A stretch of DNA of 64,000 nucleotides from Albugo candida (taxonomy: Eukaryota; Oomycota; Peronosporomycetes; Albuginales; Albuginaceae): assembly GCA_905220665.1 (NCBI GenBank), contig CAJNAR010000145.1, forward strand, positions 496,001 through 560,000, in the 5' to 3' direction. Position numbers and translations under genes: made by a program. The stretch's first letter is position 1; each line of letters opens with the position of its first letter. The notes below the pieces were generated by a model. That model worked only from the letters and a program-made list of their open reading frames with translations. It was not told where the DNA came from and did not search any database. Shown piece by piece: positions 1 through 12,700 of this stretch.

Positions 1-3000
1 ATGCGGAGATCTTTTTGTTCACACAATTGGCTGAGGTTATATTGAGCTTGGCTTTTCACGGCTCGCATTTGTCGCGAGCAAAAGATTCACCGAAGGAGAG
101 TATCAAGGAATATCAATAAAGACCTACCTATTCGTTTGACTCAGAAATGAAGATCAGGCAATCCATGTGCCTGTTCTATCTGGTGACAGGCATCAGCGAG
201 ATAGTCGGTATTATCGAATTGTAAAATTTATGTACTCAGCACTTCAGCAGAAATGCATTGTTTCTCTTTCCACTACAAACACTCGTTGGATGCTCAGTGC
301 AATGGATCAAGAAAACCCGAGTCTAATTACACGATGCTGTCGATAGAATGCTTGCGATAATAGATATATCATTCCGTGGAACATTGCAGAGACAACCAAA
401 TAATGTATAAGTTTTGAATCATACGTATTATGCTACAATACCAGGGTACATGGGAGTAACCTGCAATACTTCGTTGCTAAGCAAAGTTGTCATCATATGA
501 GTAGAGCACGCTTCAAATCAAACGATGCCTTCCCTGGACCGCAAAAGATTTAAAATCGCAATCGAGCAAGCCCAGATCTCATCGTTTTTCGCTTTATAGT
601 TCCTTCCTCATGTCTCATGCTAATCGTAAACGCGTTTTAGGCGGCACGTGTCATGGAGTGAATCATCGCAGCGATCTCAAAACTTATCACCGCCAGTATC
701 TTGTCTCCAGCCATACTGTAAATCGAAAGCGATCTCACCTTTGATCTGGTGTCTATGATTACAATCAATCACTCAAGTACGCGCTTTTGGCGTTTGATTG
801 ACAGTCTGAGCTGCTCAGACACAACAGCGTAACCAGTATTCTCTTCAGCGCACCAATATAAGAAGCGGGTACGGGTCGAAAGCGCTCTTCATCTATTATC
901 CAGTTCAATTCTTGGCAATTCTTTTGTCGACTTTATAATTGCATCATCGGGTCAACCAATCAATAGCTGTATAGTTCGGATGAAGAAATGACATGAAGAG
1001 AAAAACGACATTACAATGGCGACGCTCAAAACCTCTCAACCAGGGAAGAATGACCTGCGACACGTGAACGTATCCCTATTGAAAACTTGAGATACATGTA
1101 ACGCAAGAGATAGAAAGGATTGGAACTCATTCAAATTTGATCATTTGGAAGGGTATATATGTCACATTTTTCAAAATAGCGAGATCTATGAATCGGCTCT
1201 CCGGATAAATTGCCTGTCATCAATGATCAGGAATGGGAGGAAGGATTGCGTTTATCTAAGAAAAATCGCTGTTTACAATGGAACATGAGGCTGAGTGTAT
1301 CTGCGGAATCATTGTAGAGCTCGGAATCCAGAATAGGCGATTGAGAGAAGCACTCATCTGGAGGATAGCAAAACATTAACTTCGCTGAGTGGATTGTACG
1401 ATTGAGTGGTAACGTGGAAGGTAGAACCAGATTATTATCAACAGGATTCTGATCTTGCCGTAATAGTGAATGAGGAAGGCATGCAAGAAGTTCTATTACA
1501 GATTTACACGGATCCAGAGGTCTTTCTTGAATAACGAGACATACTCCAGCTAATATTATTTGTTGTTGTTGCGCTTTTAACCACTTGGTCGGGGGACTCG
1601 AACTATACGGAATTGCTGAAGCATGGATCAAGTAGCAATAGCTCTTATTTGTCGCCAGGCGATTAATTCGAAATGTTGCAAGAAAAGAAGCGGATAAAAG
1701 AAAGTAGCAGGTTTCGCGAACCCTGATATTGATGCGCTATGTATTGATTTATGTACTTTATCATCGAATATCTCGTCTTGAAACCCAATCTATTCTATCC
1801 GCGCGTCATACCAAAATAGTTTGATGGTGTGACTGTGAGCGTCGTCTTTGACAAATAACATGTTTTGCACACTAAAAGTTGAAATTGATACAGAGCAATG
1901 TGTTTTGATTGAAATGGGATTTACAGACTTGATGAAGAACCACACACGCCTGTATATACACGCTGGAGATCTACTTGCAGTAGTATCCGCACTGTTTTAG
2001 GAGAACAGCCGTTGGCATATCCGAGTGCAAGTCCTCCAAGTTTGAGTACTTTTGCTGCTGTTGGATGAAAGCGTCGTGGAGCGAACAATTGCGCCTTGCA
2101 AAAATATTGTTTGCGTAAGCGTTTGTCAAATTACTTTGTGATGTAAACGTTCGTGTTAGTGAAATGGCGCCGCATGACGCCATCGCCTTGAGTCAGGTCG
2201 GATTAAGCATCTACTTTGCTATTGGAGCGCTTGGACGATGAGGCTTGACGGAGTTAGATCTATTGTGCAATGCTGAAGCAAGTGCTCTACACGTATCAAA
2301 ACGGTGCATCAATGAGGCTGGAAAACCTTATGTTCATCCATTTCGAGTAAAAAACGAGCACGAGAATCCGAGCTCGAATAATATCTACAACATGTAAGTC
2401 GCCTTCTAGCGTACCATGTTGTAACAATATGATAAGATTATCTACTTGGTATAGGACGAGGTAGATCATGCAAAAATGGCGGACTGGCGGCACAATGGAT
2501 CATCAGGAGATTGAGTGTACAATTTGGCGCTTGTTCTATGGAACAGGATTTCTTACGATCCCGCTGCTCGTTGTAAGTGTTTCAAGTTTGCGGTCGTCGG
2601 AAGTATTTGTATGGAAGACTTCTCTCGAATGCTCAAGGGAGATGCGATGAGAGAGTAGTGCGCCTCCATCAACCAGACATGTGACTAAGTTTGATCAAAA
2701 AGATATGAGAACGTCCAAGCTTCTTCTTCGGATGTCGACAGCCGCAAGTGGTACGCAAACGTACCACACAGACGACTTTACCGCTTTCGCGTACGTGAAG
2801 CAGCCCTCGAGCTGCAGAAAGAGAGGTAGATGTGTCGTTCGCTACCCGCAAAAGAATGGAAACGAGACGGCAGAGACCACAGCTTCTTAAACAAGAGGTT
2901 GGGTCTTTACCCATCGCATCAGCTTCTAGAAATATAAATTTCAAATGTTCCAGAGTCTCCACTATTTACAGGCAGTAAAGGTCAATCACGAAAGAGCGGG

Positions 3001-3709
3001 GACATAACTTGCGCCTTCTCGACGAGAAAACAAACCGATCCTCGGTCAGCAATGATCCTTCGAGCTGATCGCGAGAAATTACATGCACGAAGGCGAACTG
3101 AATCTTTCAAAAGTCCGAGGATGAAATCTCACCGATGGTATGTACTCTAAAATTTGGCAAGAGAATCCATGATAGTCTGTATCGATTGTCTTTTCTTCCA
3201 CATGAGCAAGCATCGGTGTACTCCAAATCTGTCCGCCTACAATTCATTGCGTGGACTTCTTTCACACCCCTTCTACGGCACCGCATCCATCTCCTTCTTC
3301 GGACACTTTAGACATGAACCAGATCAGATTCTTCTCCATCTCTTTAAATTGGCTTCGAAATCAGCCTTGTCAGCTCTTTTTTTTCTTCAAGTTAGTCCAA
3401 GAAAACTATGATGGCGTCGTAATTGCTTTCTTTGACGTCGTCGACTTGAGATTTGGAAGTGTACATGAATCGTTTCAGATCACATCTCTCGTTCCGAGAA
3501 AACGGTTATCGTGCACGTTCACCTTTAGTACGGATATGCCTTACACCATTTTTGCTATCTGACAAGGTCGTATATAATTTGCGCCTAGCCACTAAAGATA
3601 GCAGCTTTAATGTGATGTTGTTTATGACACCACCAACAGTTCTCAATCCAATCACAGCGAGACCTGTCGGTGTCTCAGATCGAAGAAATTTAAAGGGAGA
3701 TAGATAGAT
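1..3709. other. Gene-poor stretch, no supported gene
   Basis: No family was recognised here. The open frames are short, and several begin only with TTG or GTG. Three pieces look mildly protein-like. One is a minus ORF at 1227-1631 of about 134 codons without an ATG. One is a minus ATG ORF at 1971-2183 of 70 codons. One is a plus ATG stretch at 2468-2571 that ends in a hydrophobic run directly before a GTAAGT donor-like sequence. None has a homologue I recognise, so none is called as a gene. Confidence 0.5.
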
Positions 3710-3724
3710 TGATGTTCCCTCATC
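3710..3724. repeat. Target-site duplication, left copy (LINE tail)
   Basis: TGATGTTCCCTCATC; it differs from the right copy at 3990-4004 by one base. Confidence 0.8.
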
Positions 3725-3989
3725 GTGGCGCACACCAATTTGCAAACCACGGTACTTTTGGACCATTTTTACAACTTTACAACTTTACAACAGCATTTAC
3801 AAGCTGGACACAGTCTCGTATTAAGGGTGCTGAGGCTATTACGATACGAGATTATCAACGAGAAGACATATTATCATCTCTCACAGGTATTTCACGAAAC
3901 GTTTTTTAGATGTATATATGTTATTAAAAATAGCCTAGGCAACTAGAGAAGTCAGTTAGTCTAATTCTAGTAATATAGACACCTTCAAC
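3725..3989 (+). mobile_element. 5'-truncated LINE 3' tail
   Basis: These 265 bp match the 3' untranslated end of the LINE family seen in full at 17228-23035 and 37181-43970. Shared landmarks are the ACGGTACTTTTGGACC block, the ACAAGCTGGACACAGTCTCG block and the terminal GACACCTTCAAC. No coding part is present. A near-perfect 15-bp direct repeat flanks the segment at 3710-3724 and 3990-4004. Severe 5' truncation with a duplication is the usual product of target-primed reverse transcription. Confidence 0.85.
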
Positions 3990-4004
3990 TGATGTTCTCT
4001 CATC
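3990..4004. repeat. Target-site duplication, right copy (LINE tail)
   Basis: TGATGTTCTCTCATC, directly after the conserved LINE 3' end; pairs with 3710-3724. Confidence 0.8.
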
Positions 4005-7000
4005 CCGAAATACACGTATAATAGAATGTATAGGATATTATGGTTTGTTTGTGCAGAGCTTCTTACAATTTTTTTAAGCTCTTTCTGCATCAAAGGAAAT
4101 CGACTTGTTTCGTTCTGAGCGTTATGATCAAATGCACTATGTTGTTCAGGCGGCAAAAAAGATGCTCTCGTTGGTCACCAATTCTCGTATTTTGCTTTTC
4201 CTGCGCTTTCATATTCACGCCTTCTTGTAGGCTATCCGTTTGATTAGCTCCGAATAAAATCCGCTTACACGTGAGGCACATAGGCAATTCGTGAGGCACA
4301 AAGAAGCATGAAGAATATCCGTTCCACAGCAGACCCGTGTTTCTGTGGATTCTTATGTCGAGAGAGGTGTGCTTGTACCAATCAGATGGTTTAATGTGAG
4401 GATCATACTGCTATAATTCGAAGAAGGTGTGATGGTAGTGAAGAAGATTACTCGTTCCCATAGATGAAGTAATTGATATTTCTCATTTGCAAGTCATCAA
4501 ATCGATGCAGTTTTCCAGTTCAAGAGCTTTGCAAAGAGAACTTTGGCTGACAGTGCTTTTGCTGGGATTTGGTGACTGAATGCATCAATTATCTCCGAGA
4601 ATTCTTCCACTTTTTTAGAAAGATTCGCATCGACAACTTTGACAAACAATCTGCGATCATAGCGGGGCTTTTGCCCGTGAAAATTCGATAAGCACAGTAT
4701 ATTAGGGCTGGCTTCATGAGGTGACATCTAAAGCCTATTGTCAATATCGCCATGAAATAGTAGATTCGAACAAGCGTCGAAAGATGTCGTCAATACTCAG
4801 TCGTTTGATTTCGTTGTCACTAGCATACCAAGTTTCTATCCATCGTTCCAAGCGGTATTCCACAAGATGGATTTACTAATATCAGTATGGGTGAATAAGC
4901 GGAGGATTATCTAATGGTCTCTCATGACACATGAAGCGCGTCGTGAGAGCAAGTACAGATGTATTACATCGGTGATAAATGCACAGTCCATTTATCTTTG
5001 CTCAAGTTGAGTACTCAGGAATTCAGGGTCGGGTGCCTAAGAAATGCGATGCAAACTTGCTATAATATATCTGATCGTTTGAGCTCGTCTCAAACAATTC
5101 GTCTCACACAATGACTGTGATGCAGTCAGGGCACTCCGGACGTGGAATTTACAGCTTTCTTCCCAGTTCAAAATGAAATGTCAAAATCAAGTTCAGCAAC
5201 CTTTGCTTACTTTCTCGTAGAACTAAGCGAACATGAAACTACATCATCAATCTCAAAATCAGGTGAGCTGTCAACCCGACTGCAGTACGATCGCGAGATG
5301 GTAAGTGCTAACGGGGACTTCAATTGGACGAAACAAGAAGGATCAAAGAATTGAACGATCGTATGAAGTTGGACGACTTTTGTAGTCGCAACCCAATAAC
5401 AAATAGGGGACATTTGAGATTTCTCTTATTTCGACGAAGAGAAGAAGTTTATTTTGATGGCATCGGACGTCTTTGAAAAAGATCGAAGTAGAGAAGAAAA
5501 TCTATAGAACGAGGTGGAATCAGATGAAGCTGTTCAAGTATGAAGCTTTTGTATCCGTGGTAGAGATAAAGGGATAGGCTGTAGAGAGGGCTGTCGTAGT
5601 AAGATTACGTGTATGTAATTAGATTTCTCTTACCCTTTCTTATTGCAGAACTAGCAGGCAACTTTTCTGGAAGACCAGAGGTGATATGAACGGCGCGAAG
5701 ATGACTATCGAAGGGCATCATAATGCCAATGTTGAGGATTGATTGGTCAACCGGATCTCCGGATCTCGATCATCTCGAGACATATGGTCATGATGACACG
5801 TGAGAACTCACGCCATTACAATACCATTGGTGATCTCTACCATTGTATTCGTGCGCTATGGTAAGACTATCTCGACAAAAAAGTGAATGTGGTTGATATT
5901 GCATGAGCCACATAAATAAAGTAACAAAATTTGAGTTTTTTGCAGCAGATTCGCATTGTGAAAAAGGTTATGCACAAAGAAGCAGGTATCGCTCAATTCT
6001 ATTGCTGGCAATGTAAAAGTGTCCCAATCTTGATCCAAATTTATTAAAATTGCGTGTGAACACTTGCAGTCATATATCGAATACCGCTATACCCTGACAC
6101 GAATGTGAAAAATGCTACCCAATCTATATCATAGATCGTAGTAGCATCTATTTCTATGTTTACGAAAGTAATTGCCTTGAGAACAAATAACAAGCGGATT
6201 TGAAATGATTACATGAATGGAAGGTGAACCCATTTTTTTATTCCAGCTCACGTGCTATTTGCTTTGATAAATTAGTAAATTGGTGCAAGGAAGCAAATGA
6301 CCATCTCATTTATACGCCAAGGACTCAATTAATTCAATTAAATTTGACTTTTTAACTCTCCTCATCAAGCCAAATACGTGATAGTGTTGCTTCCGTGGTC
6401 GGTCATCTTTAGTTTCACTGTAAAAACGGATTAGCGCACCTGTGTATGTTCTTATATCAGATGCTATCTACGTGATGTACTGTACACAGCGAAGAAAGGG
6501 TATTCGTGAATTCTAAATTTTGACTCTATCAGTTTTTGTGCAGGGATTGAAGTTTTTCCTCCTATGCTGCGATATAACCGAGTTTGATATCTCGACGGAT
6601 TAAATTAGATCATCCACACTATCATCTGGTTGACCCAGATTTGCCTCAACAGTTTCTTACTCTGTCCGTACCCTAGACCTCATGGCATCGACTCAATCTA
6701 TTCGTAGGACCGCCTACGTATATAAGACATGATGTGTTAGCGAAACGCTGGATCAAATCGATTCTCTTGGAGGTCTATAGTCTGTTTTGCTTCCATTAGA
6801 CTCGCAGCCTTGAAAACTTGAGGTAGAAATAGAAGTCGACAACCTTTTGAGTTTTGATTTTCAGGATATATCTGACGCGAAAAGTTTGCATAGTTGTAAA
6901 GCTGCGTCGCTAAGATCTCTGCAGCTCGCCCCAATAGATAAGATTACGTGTGTGCGATCAAAAGTTCCATAAGTACTTCGATTTCTAGGTTACACTATTC

Positions 7001-7963
7001 ACGACGTGCATGTAAGAATTCAACGTGCGCTAATGATCAGCCTCAAGTAGGAAGCTTTCTACGCCGTTGTCGGCGTCGATATCAACGCATTTCAACTTCG
7101 CTGAGTACTCTCATTTCAACATTGTGAGTGAATGGCAAGGTTACCATCTATTTGCAATTTGGACAAGCTGATAAATCGAAGTACGAGATGGTGAGCAATA
7201 TTATTTTGGACGGTATGTGCATTTGACTTATGGACGTATTTTCGTGGATACACACGAGGAGAATGTGCGTGCTCAAAACCTCATGTTGCTATCCGCTATC
7301 GACGCCGATTCGTCGATTTCGACTTTGATATCGTCCAGAGTGAGAGGCTGTTTTCGTTCATGAAGCCTAAGGTACAACCTCTGACGCGATGAAGCTAGGA
7401 AGCGAAATTATCTTCATAGCTTGATTTGTGATAAACTAGTTGCTGACTTCGCCTTGCAAAACTCTGCAATTTCTGCTAAAAAAGAATCCCTTCCTGCGTC
7501 CAAGGCGTGTCTTACTGGATCGCAGCCATTTTATTTCTTGCTGGACCCTTTACCAGCGACAAGTCGAAGTGTCAACGCCCAGTCTCTTCTAGTATAGTGA
7601 TCTAGAGCTTTTCCAAGATGCCGTTTCTTTGCGGCGAGTTACTGATTTCTAGCGAGATGTTCCTGCGGCTGTGAATACCAGCTGTAATTTGGATCTAGTC
7701 GTAGCTGTTCACACATGATAGAAAAAACTGCTGGTGGAAGAGAATCAGTGATCGAGCGAATCAAGCGATGTGGTTTCTGTTTGATTGAGGTCTGTAAGCC
7801 TCAAGTTTCAAGTCTGGTAATGTGATGAAGGCCGTCGAGAATCTATACGCAGAGAATGTGAAGCAGGTAGTCAAACGCCCCGGTGTGAACTTGATGGAGC
7901 ATGTATTTGGATGTCTTGCCGATGTCAGTGTATGTCAAAGAACGTGACAACTTCAGATTGGAC
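4005..7963. other. Gene-poor stretch, unrecognised short ORFs only
   Basis: I find no gene, RNA or transposon that I can name. The most protein-like open frames are a minus ATG ORF at 4497-4727 (76 codons, rich in Ala, Lys and Val) and a minus frame at 6737-6934 without an ATG. Both could be decayed exons, but there is no family evidence. Confidence 0.5.
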
Positions 7964-8409
7964 ATGCTGGGGTACGAGAATTGCCGTTTTCGGCCTTTTG
8001 ACTTTAGTAAATGCAAAGATTGCAACACGGGGATTGAATTCTGGAAGTGGAGGAAGTTCTAAGGTCATAAAATATATAGATGGCTCGTGATCAAAAAGAA
8101 ACCGCCACAAAAAAAATATCTCCAAGAATGCAAGGAAACAGCGAGACCCAAGACTGCGACGCTAGACGCACAAAATCCTCGATAGAATTTATTATTTTTT
8201 CGTAATCAAGATTCCAAAGCGACTGGCATCGCGTACTCGCAAATTTGAAAGAAGCCTGAATCGATAAAGCAGTACAAAAATGTAGTATGGTGGGAACACC
8301 CTGAGAAGAAGGTGACAAAACTTTGGTACAGTGTTCATGTGGCCCCAGACATCCCAAATTTCCCTATAAACTTTTTCGTTTTATCCTTACGGTTGCAAGA
8401 GAAAAATAA
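7964..8409 (+). pseudogene. Decayed paralogue of the secreted ORF at 9183-9656
   Basis: This stretch aligns by eye with the secreted-protein ORF about 1.2 kb downstream. The signal-peptide core reads IAVFGLLTLVNA, against LVVFGLITVANS in the other copy. A middle piece at about 8150-8200 shares a Cys/Arg-rich pattern followed by a hydrophobic stretch. The last codons (RFIL...K then TAA) match RFLL...PK then TGA. The similarity continues past the stop into a shared 3' sequence with AAGCTTTGCAYCAATA (about 8433-8465 and 9669-9703). A small deletion after the ATG shifts the frame, and further stops follow, so it is not translatable. It points to a small tandem family. Function unknown. Confidence 0.55.
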
Positions 8410-9182
8410 GTGTAGTTTGATCTTTAAAGAACGATCAGTGGTCTAATAAGCTTTGCACCAATATTGTCTTCTTTTATTTTTTATGGTAAGCATTCTACTT
8501 TTAAAATTTTCGTCTTTTAGCCGACAATAAGTTGAGACCAGCAAGGCTTCATAGTGATGTACCCTTGTGATTGCAGGGCCTTGTCTCAATATTGTACAAA
8601 GCTAAGAGCATCTTCTCTGCGCCTACGATCGATCTTGAAAACTGACGGGAAAAATCAGATCAGTGGTCTCAAGATCGAGACCATTCGAAGAACTGACTGG
8701 TTTTGTGCCGTGTAGGTTTGATACCGCATTGGTTCGCTCTACTGTTTGTTGGCAATCGAATGACGTTACACGGAAAGTGCAGCAGTATCATTAGTTACTT
8801 GATGCGTGCGCTTTCTACTTATGGGCAAGCATATTCATGCAAGCACTAAGGGTTTGGAAAAATTGAGGGATACAACTTCTTCATGTAGATCTCCCGCTTT
8901 TACCTTTTTCTCAAGAAAAATACTATCTGATCGGTAGTATCGGATATTTGTAGGGTGGCCACCACTCAGGGGCTCCGAATCGTCGTGAGGTATAATACGC
9001 GTCAGATTACTTCCTGGACAGGCCCAAATAAGCGTTATTGAAAGAATGGGTTATGTCAAATTACGTAAAGGCAGCTGGATGCAATCATGTCTTATACGAC
9101 CACTACCAAAATGGTTCAAAGGCATTGCTATAATTCACGATTCAACTTCCTCCCAATCCCCCAGTAGCCAACAAAATAACAT
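8410..9182. other. Spacer between the two secreted-protein copies
   Basis: It begins with the 3' sequence shared by both copies and otherwise contains no recognisable coding or RNA feature. The promoter of the downstream copy should lie here, but I see no confident core element. Confidence 0.4.
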
Positions 9183-9656
9183 ATGGTCTCTTGCACATTC
9201 ATACTTGTTGTTTTCGGTCTGATCACTGTTGCAAATTCAAATTGGCAAAACGTTAAACTGGATGAATGCTTCAAATCAAAATCTAGAGTTGTTGTTCGAT
9301 ATTCGTGAATTTGCATTAAATATGGCAGTGCTGATGCCTGCAAGCGTACACGCACGAAAGCCCTTAGAGAGGTACTCTTGGGTTTTTTTCAAGCACATTA
9401 TAGAGCAGATATCACTCTAGTTGAAATCGCAGTGATGCACAGGGTCGACATCACTAATACATTACGTCATCTGTTCAAAGTTATAGGAAAGGACGAAAGT
9501 AGCTTTCATGAAAATTGTCTCGATTATATGCGAAAAAGAATGCCCATGGTAACTGATTATAAATCCCTATTCAACGAAAACGAAGCTATTTATTATAATC
9601 AGGACCTCTATGACATTGCTCGTTTTCTCCTTCGTGGTTGCCCGGCGCCGAAATGA
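9183..9656 (+). pseudogene. Secreted-protein ORF with one in-frame TGA
   Basis: A single frame runs from an ATG to a TGA with 157 codons between, broken only by a TGA at codon 42 (9306-9308). The N-terminus is a typical signal peptide: MVSCTF, a hydrophobic core to about residue 17, then a small-residue cleavage site near VANS. The rest has five scattered Cys (DECF, ICIK, DACK, NCLD, GCPA) and no transmembrane segment. No family is recognised. A decayed relative lies just upstream, which is the arrangement expected of a tandem secreted or effector-like family. The TGA could be a nonsense mutation, a sequencing error, or less likely selenocysteine. A 24-nt GT...AG segment (9305-9328) would restore the frame, but that is very short for an intron. 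Confidence 0.6.
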
Positions 9657-9738
9657 TTGGTTTATAACGAACAAGCGGTTGTCTGATAAGCTTTGCATCA
9701 ATACATTTACACTTTTGTCATAACGTGTCTCTCATCTA

Positions 9739-12700
9739 TTATTGCTTTCGAGGCCGATTCTTTCCAGCCGTATTAGCTGCACCCCTATTTCGTAATCCCC
9801 GAGTTGGCGGTAGCAAATGAATCGAGGCAAGATGTGGATACGCCTGGAAATATAAATGAATCCATATAAATGCTTCAATCAGTGTCAACGTCGGATTTAT
9901 TTGAGAGCATCGGTCTCTTGCGATTGTCAGCAAATCGGGAGCGTCATCCATGACCAAAAACTTTCTCTTCCTTTGACCTCGTGGCTTGTAACCCTTTTCT
10001 GCCTTGTGAAATTCAGATAGAACACTCCTGTATTCGATTCGATATGGGTGCACAATTTTGAGATAGGCCGAACAGAGGGATGATGCAATTGTGTTTTTTA
10101 AGTCTTGTCGAGATATAAGATTGGTCTGGCGTTTCTCGACGCAAATAACCCAAGCAGCGTTGAAAACATGGTTGATGAACCATACTTTTCCGCAGTCGAA
10201 CTGTTCTTGTGCTAGTTGTCTAGTTACAGTCGCAAAAGAGAGTAAGATACGTCGCCTTAATCGTTTGAGTGCAAGCATTTTGCGTTTGATAGTTGTAACA
10301 GAGAACTGGTTAGAGAGTAGCATTGTTGTCTGAGGTCTTGGTACACATCTTCTCATCTCATCTTGCAATTTTATAATTTGTTCTTTCAAACCAGTTTCTT
10401 CATGTAAATTCAGCATAGAAAAGGTAGTATAATTGCCATGGAGCCATGTATTGATGTACTGTTCGCATCGAATCGGTAAAATTGTTTTTTCGCAAGCAAG
10501 CATGCTTTGTAGCAATCGAAATCTGAAGTACGATCGAACTGACTTGATCTCCTGTAAAGTTGGGACTCGTAGTAGTGGAATTGCCATACCTCTTGAACAA
10601 ATACTCAGTGTGTGAGCATTTCCAAAGTGTTTAATTCGACGCCTTGTCAGTGTCTTGAGGTGCGACGATGATAAAGTGTGAAGATCTCGCTTTTGATACA
10701 CCGATTCTTCGATGATCGCCACATAAGCTGGGAGTGGTGCAATTCCGTTGATGATTAGTGAATGCGATGATGATGCATCAGTCTTGCGTTTTTTTAAACA
10801 AGGACTTTGCTGTTCATGTTCATCGTTTGTTCTCGGTGCACGCCTTTTTGTTTCGTCCGGGAATATCACTCGCCGATTTATCAATGAGCCAGTAAATACT
10901 TTGTGATCTTTTCCTTTAACGTGTCGATTCATTCCCCAGACGGCATGTTCTCCGACTATTTCGTTTGTAGTGTATTCTGTATTGATTGTAAGTCTACAAA
11001 CAAACACGAAATTCAATGGGGGTACACTTGCCAATTCACACTTGCAACAAAACCTGTCGAGAAGAGCCAAAAGCCGTTCGGAGAAGTTGCTATCAGAGTT
11101 TTTAATTTCTGTCGTTATCCACTCACATAGTTCGCCAGATAAGTGTATAAAGAATTCATTTCCAAACATTTTTTGTGCAGTAGCGGCTTTATATAACATC
11201 CATTCCCACCGTTTATTAGTCTTGTGCTCCAGAGTGAGATCGAAATTATTGAAAAAGGTACTTTTCCACCAATCTCTGCTATCGCGAATGCTGTCGAGTG
11301 AGCTAGCCTTAGACAAGTCCGCCGTTAAAGCGCCCAAATGTTCTTCAAATATCTTCCATATCCAAAGTGCATGCGTCGGATTTTGCTGAAAGTATAAGTC
11401 AGTCCCGCATGTGTCGATAATACTGGCTAGGAGTTCAGTCCACCACACTGACACGAGTCCGTTTTCAGTGGTTCCAATCAGCCCGTACAGGTTTCTTAAA
11501 GGTACGATACTGGTGGGGTCAGCTTCTAGCCAGCTGATTGAAACAAATAATCAGTTTAACATGACAAAACTTTCAGGGGGTATACCTTCGGAGAAGATGA
11601 AATTGAACGGAACCAGTCGACTCCAAGTAATGACACTGTAGAAACTGGACTAGCTATCAAAGCAATCATTAGGATATGCAAGAAATGCCCAACAGCTTAA
11701 CAAGAGTGACTCGGACCATTCGGATAGCGTGTACGTCAGAATGATGCCGATGATAAAAATCTTCAAGGTAATCCGCAGCTGTGGATATTTCTCCATTTAT
11801 GGTGAGTAGTTGCACATAATACTCAATATATGCAGCTGAGTCTGGCAGTATTGAAAGTACGCGTCGTAACGCCATGCGAGCTTCCTGGAATAAAATATGT
11901 GGACCAACGTTACATATGTATTTGAAGTGTTGATCGATCCATGATTCGAAACTAGAGAGATTACTGTAAAAGCTTCTATCCTGAGCCCCAGTCTCGAATT
12001 TCACCATCGAATCAGAAGCTGCAGAGAAAGCCTTTGCTTCCTTTTTTGATGACCATTCTATGCTGGGAACTTTCAGTTTATCCCTTAGCTGCGGCGACTC
12101 AATCAACAGCAGCCAATAGCAAAGTATGCCAAAATTTCCAAGTAAATCGGGATGACCTTGAAAGCTACCAGAATCAGAATCGTGTTTATTTTTCTCCGTG
12201 TATACCTACAACATTGTTTAGTGGAATCAATGTGATACGGATGTAAAAGATTGGCATTCAGATACCTGGATCTCGCCCTTGAATAAATGATAGGCATCGT
12301 ATAGTTCTCCTTGTGAAACGTAAAACAAAAATAATTCTTTTTGTAACAAAACTTTCTGATCAGCAAAACACATTTATAAAGAATGCACAAGAGACAAAAT
12401 CGGCAATCTTACGTCTAATTGCTTCGTTTTCAACGCCACACGATAAAGACCTTTGATGTCTTGATACCCTTCAGTTTGTACGTAGGATCGACGCAAAATC
12501 TCTAGACTCAGCTTGATGGCACAATTTATGAAACTTCGAAGAGCATTGTAGGATATATATTTACCTGCACACATATTTCAGGATAAGATTTGAATCGATG
12601 ATACATTAACGATAGCACTCGAGCTGCTCCAGCGTAATCACGTCCATTGATCAGCTACCCAGCCCAGTCGCAGAAAGATAGATTCAGTACATGATGCAGT

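Noticed and set aside
1227..1631. 134-codon minus ORF
   Set aside because: No ATG near its start, no homologue recognised, no splice partners found; kept only as a note.
3731..3989. Solo LTR of an unknown retrotransposon
   Set aside because: The same sequence forms the 3' tail of two LINE copies, and the flanking 15-bp duplication and truncation fit LINE insertion.
10970..11389. 139-codon plus ORF opposite the TAF1A-like gene
   Set aside because: It is the antisense shadow of a long exon whose frame fits a known family and joins six other exons in phase.
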